Origin: Pilaira anomala | Lineage: Eukaryota; Mucoromycota; Mucoromycetes; Mucorales; Mucoraceae | Reading direction: 5' to 3' | NCBI GenBank assembly: GCA_025716855.1 | Contig: JAIXMQ010000063.1 | Coordinates: 62,001-126,000, forward strand | DNA length: 64,000 nt | Shown here: positions 60,966-64,000 of the stretch, in pieces | How positions within the stretch are numbered: position 1 is the first letter of the stretch | Layout: each line of letters starts with the position of its first letter | Made by a program: the position numbers and the translations under genes | Notes under the pieces: generated by a model | Seen by the model: the letters and a program-made list of their open reading frames with translations, nothing else | What the model was told of the DNA's origin: nothing | Databases searched by the model: none

Positions 60966-61562
60966 TTATTCAGAAAAAACCGCAACAAGATACAAATTCT
61001 GCTCTTTATATATAAACTCCTTGTTCCCATCCATGGCTTTCATGCAGCTTATTCCACAATAAGCAAGTCCTTCATTATGAATTCGTATATCAAGAGGGCA
61101 CCTATACTCTTTCATAAAACAGTTTATGGTTGTAATTAATTCCAAGTCTGGTTTGACTGTTTGACGACTATTTATCAGCCCTAAACCAGTAGTAACATCC
61201 ATCCCTGACTGACTTGCGAGTTCGGACTGATTTAGTAACTGATACACAACCTTTTTCTGTTTCACATTCACGATTGCATTTATCTTTTCCGATAACTTTG
61301 GAAGCATATAAAATTCTGCCTCATTGTTTAAACTTTTCAGGTATTGTTTTTCTATATCTACTTCATCCGTGCGCAAGTATAAAAGTATATACCGAAATAA
61401 GAATCCGTCACGATCTATAAATATTTCACTTATGTCAGGAAGACTTTCTTTCCAGGTGCCATGAATTAAATTGTAAAGGTACTCTGATTCTTTTATAGTC
61501 TGTGTGGTTGTCTCAAAAATGGCTCCCCCGACATTTAGTCTTATTTTTGCATCATCTATCAT
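60966..61562 (-). CDS. BTB/T1 (KCTD-like) protein
   Basis: Single-exon gene of 198 residues. The N-terminal 100 residues are a T1-type BTB domain: IRLNVGGAIFETTTQTIKES, then FIDRDGFLFRYILLYLRTDE, then LKSLNNEAEFYMLPKLSEKI. This is the KCTD/potassium-channel tetramerisation family, which without a channel domain acts as an oligomeric adaptor, often for cullin-3 ligases. The C-terminal 90 residues (GLGLINSRQTVKPDLELITT ... CPLDIRIHNEGLAYCGISCM) match its neighbour but no known domain. Ligase partnership is inference. A near-identical layout follows upstream at 61908-62510, so the pair is a tandem duplication. Confidence 0.85.
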   Translation of the reverse strand: MIDDAKIRLNVGGAIFETTTQTIKESEYLYNLIHGTWKESLPDISEIFIDRDGFLFRYILLYLRTDEVDIEKQYLKSLNNEAEFYMLPKLSEKINAIVNVKQKKVVYQLLNQSELASQSGMDVTTGLGLINSRQTVKPDLELITTINCFMKEYRCPLDIRIHNEGLAYCGISCMKAMDGNKEFIYKEQNLYLVAVFSE

Positions 61563-61723
61563 AGTTTATATAAATTAAAAATAATATAGAAAAAAGGAAA
61601 TAAAAACTTGCTACAACCAAAATTGATAAATAAATGTCGGATGTACTTGTTAAATATATATTTGTTTTGTTTTGTTATTAAATATTACGTATCACTTGAA
61701 ACACAATTAACTAAATAGTCTCT

Positions 61724-61763
<40 letters not shown>

Positions 61764-61907
61764 TATGTATGTTACATACATGCATCCGTAAATTCTTGCT
61801 TAAGTTTATTAAATATGTACAGAAAGTATTTAACCCTCTTTAGTGCAATCAAGTAAAATAAAAATTTATCGATAAAAAAAAATTTCGGAAAAGAGATTGT
61901 TTTATTG
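61563..61907. other. Spacer between the BTB/T1 pair
   Basis: About 345 bases with a 34-base T run (61727-61760) and an AT-rich promoter for the first BTB gene. No gene. Confidence 0.5.
61727..61760. repeat. Poly-T run
   Basis: 34 uninterrupted T between the two BTB/T1 copies. Confidence 0.85.
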
Positions 61908-62510
61908 TTATTTGGACATAATTGAAACAAGATAGAGGTTTTCTTCTACAAAAATAAATTCCTTGGCTCCATCCATTTCACGCTGACAACCTATGCCACA
62001 CCTAGCAATTCCGCCTAAGTTGTGAATACGTATATTCCTAGGACATATATCTTTTCTGACATAGCAGTTTATAGTTGCTATGATTTCCAAATTTGGGCTT
62101 AGTGCTCTACGCGAATTGACCAAACCCAAGCCAGCTTTGATATTGAAACCAGAAAGATTCTCGAGTTGGGATTGATTAAGTAATGTATATTCAATCTTCT
62201 TTGGCTTTCCATCCATAATCATTGTATGTATCTTTTCAGATAGTGTTTTAAGCAAGTAAAACTCGGCCTCGTGATACAAACTTTTTAAATGTTGATTGTC
62301 GATATCCACTTCATTCGTACGCAAATAGAGAAGTACGTAGCGAAATAAGAACCCATCCCTGTCAATAAATACTTCTTTTGTGTCCGAAAGACCTTCTCTC
62401 CAAGAACCACGAACCAAGTTATAAAGGTATTCTGATTCATATATAGTTTATAAGGTAGTCTCATAAATGGTTCCACCAACGTTAAGCTTAATTCTTGTGT
62501 CTTCTGTCAT
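61908..62510 (-). pseudogene. BTB/T1 (KCTD-like) paralogue with a premature stop
   Basis: From the ATG at 62510 the frame reads MTEDTRIKLNVGGTIYETTL, then a TAA, then TIYESEYLYNLVRGSWREGL and continues open to the normal stop at 61908. The intact neighbour reads ETTTQTIKESEYLYNL at the same place, so the stop replaces the Gln codon (CAG in the neighbour) with no other damage and no length change. The C-terminal part (GLGLVNSRRALSPNLEIIAT ... CPRNIRIHNLGGIARCGIGC) is fully preserved. Either a very young pseudogene, a sequence error, stop readthrough, or a shorter protein started at a downstream ATG. Confidence 0.75.
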
Positions 62511-62842
62511 AGTTTTAGCTACAAAAAAAAGTAGAGATGGGAGAAATAAATAGAAAGTAATTACTAGATCCAAATTTGAACTGCTATAATAAGTTTTAAG
62601 AGCTCAATATATCTACATGATAGATACATTTGTTTTTATTGTTGACTTATCAGCTCTTACCTGAAACATATTGAAGAAGCAAAACACTAATAAATCCCTG
62701 CTTCTTAAGTCAATGCTATTTGGAGCAGATAACCACTAATATTTGCCAGATATTTTAGAAGACCAATTTATTTACACATGTCCTGTTTGACTGAATAATA
62801 AAAAAAGACGATAAATAGATATAAATGTCAGAAAGGGATATA

Positions 62843-62880
<38 letters not shown>

Positions 62881-62912
62881 ATGATAAAAAAGTAATGTAT
62901 ATATGATAGTCT
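62511..62912. other. Intergenic with AT microsatellite
   Basis: About 400 bases between the broken BTB copy and the HRD3-type stop codon, including an AT dinucleotide run at about 62848-62878. No gene. Confidence 0.5.
62848..62878. repeat. AT microsatellite
   Basis: About 15 AT units, 35 bases beyond the stop of the HRD3-type gene, within its likely 3' untranslated region. Confidence 0.8.
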
Positions 62913-63935
62913 TTAGGGGTTATTATTAATATTTGGCTGATTTCTTCCATCGTTACCAGCAGCGTTACCATTACCACCAAAGCGAAATTGACGAACATAG
63001 ACCAAATAACCAATAAGAATACATAAACCCAAAATAAGTAAGCTTTCAATCAATTCATCTTGTTCAGAAAACTCATCTAAACCGTAAGAATCATCCATCA
63101 TCTCTTCACTTTCTTCACGCTCCTTTTGTTTCATCAATTTATACTTGTGCTTCATTTCTTCCCCAATATCATCCCAACCATTTTCTTGTTTCTCTTTACG
63201 ATGTTTCCTTCTCAAGTCATGAGGGTCAGACTGTAAAGGAGGGCCTACTTCATGCCCTGTAATCCATTCCCAATAGTACTTGATATACATTTTGATCAAT
63301 GATAGTTTGACAGGTAAATAAGCATCTTGATCTGTATTCAATGCTTGATCATAGGCTCGTTTGGCTAAATGAAAATCCTTTGTGACGCCAATACCATTTT
63401 CATACATCCAGCCCAAATTCCAGTAAGCCAAAGGGGAAGACTGAATTTCAGCAGCGAGTCGATAACAAGCAACTGCCTTTTCGTAATCTACAGCAGTTCC
63501 AATACCTTTATAATAATAATCTCCCATCTTGACTTGAGAATCAATATTATTTTGGTTAGCTGATCGAGTCCAATAAATCAAAGCTAATTCTTTTTCATCC
63601 ACGCCTTCAATAATTGGCTTTTGTTCTGTTTCATCTATTTCTTTACCGAGAAATGGAAAATGTGTCAACATTTGTTTATCTAAAGAGAAAAAAAAAATAG
63701 AGGGCTCAGGCTTTTATTTCATTTTTATTTCTATTTAATTCTATTCTAAAAGAGAAATTTTTGTACCTGTATCTAACATGTAAGCAACATTGGATTGTGC
63801 TACTTCGTAACCTCTTTCGGCAGCCAACATATAATTCAATAAGGCACTTTCTTTATCTTTTTTCATGTAGGCGCTATAAGCATCTTCCACGGTAGGATAA
63901 AGCCAATCTCCTCTTTCTGCAATTGCCTTGTAATA
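62913..63935 (-). CDS. HRD3: HRD3/SEL1L-type ER-associated degradation protein, C-terminal part
   Basis: Partial: the gene runs off the right edge, and bases 63936-64000 read as intron. Exons in view are 63935-63767 and 63679-62913, about 311 residues in frame. HRD3/SEL1L is the lumenal partner of the Hrd1 ubiquitin ligase. Seen: Sel1 repeats AAERGYEVAQSNVAYMLDT, IDSQVKMGDYYYKGIGTAVD and LAYWNLGWMYENGIGVTKDF, the post-repeat segment QALNTDQDAYLPVKLSLIKM, a charged linker, and one membrane segment near the end (LIESLLILGLCILIGYLVYV) followed by a Gly/Asn-rich tail. GYEVAQSN plus the single C-terminal membrane span separates it from the soluble Sel1 genes elsewhere in the window. Confidence 0.87.
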
Positions 63936-64000
63936 CTATAAAAAGTATAATTTATGAGTAAATGTATCCATCTTTAAAAATACAGAAAAAAAAATTGGAC

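Noticed and set aside
1..64000. CRISPR arrays, bacterial operons, rRNA or tRNA clusters
   Set aside because: No regularly spaced repeats, no Shine-Dalgarno-led gene strings and no recognisable rRNA or tRNA; the gene form is eukaryotic throughout.

Overview
This 64 kb window is AT-rich eukaryotic nuclear DNA from a fungus, most likely an early-diverging one of Mucoromycota (Mucorales) type. The reasons are short GT-AG introns (about 45-90 nt) in almost every gene, many poly-A/T runs, fungal gene types (Atg26-type sterol glucosyltransferase, CTK1 kinase, IQGAP/Rng2, YVH1, HRD3) and a local expansion of Sel1-repeat, BTB/T1 and F-box genes. The lineage is inferred from protein and intron character, not from a database search. 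No rRNA, tRNA or CRISPR array was recognised.

Layout. 1.2-3.0 kb (+): mitochondrial propionyl-CoA carboxylase beta chain. 4.0-5.8 kb (-): secreted glyoxal/galactose-oxidase-type copper radical oxidase. 7.2-7.8 kb (-): frameshifted fragment of a Mad3/BUB1 N-terminal domain. 8.7-13.3 kb (-): IQGAP-type RasGAP-related scaffold. 13.5-15.8 kb (-): divergent PP2A-A/PR65 HEAT scaffold. 17.4-20.1 kb (+): transketolase. 20.3-24.9 kb (-): Atg26/UGT51-like sterol 3-beta-glucosyltransferase (GRAM-PH-GRAM-GT). 26-32 kb: repeat-rich island with an LTR/TRIM-like remnant, a 212-bp direct repeat, a 38-bp dispersed motif and one unrecognised multi-exon gene. 32-37 kb (-): tandem array of Sel1-repeat genes, two intact and two broken. 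37.2-39.8 kb (-): mitochondrial aconitase. 40.8-43.3 kb (-): CTK1/CDK12-type kinase. 44.7-46.6 kb (+): F-box protein. 47.5-49.6 kb: broken coding remnant and a 977-bp terminal-inverted-repeat element carrying a Harbinger-like transposase fragment. 49.9-51.3 kb (-): third intact Sel1 gene, with a decayed piece of another beside it. 52.4-53.7 kb (+): arrestin-like PY adaptor. 53.9-54.8 kb (-): unknown basic protein. 55.0-56.2 kb (+): YVH1-type phosphatase. 56.6-59.6 kb (-): BAR-PH-ArfGAP-ankyrin protein. 61.0-62.5 kb (-): pair of BTB/T1 (KCTD-like) genes, one with a premature stop. 62.9 kb to beyond the right edge (-): C-terminal part of HRD3/SEL1L.

The conserved genes are single-copy housekeeping genes in no operon-like order. 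They include central carbon metabolism (transketolase, aconitase, propionyl-CoA carboxylase) and cytoskeleton/membrane/ubiquitin functions (IQGAP, ArfGAP, Atg26, arrestin, F-box, HRD3). Between them lie dynamic stretches. The clearest such signal is a Sel1-repeat family whose members share an unusual gene form: a 25-nt first coding exon of eight codons plus one base, then one long exon. The window holds three complete copies, one truncated copy with the same first exon, and three decayed copies, some next to transposon remnants. Exon boundaries were read by eye from splice motifs and reading-frame continuity; the uncertain ones are named in the entries.
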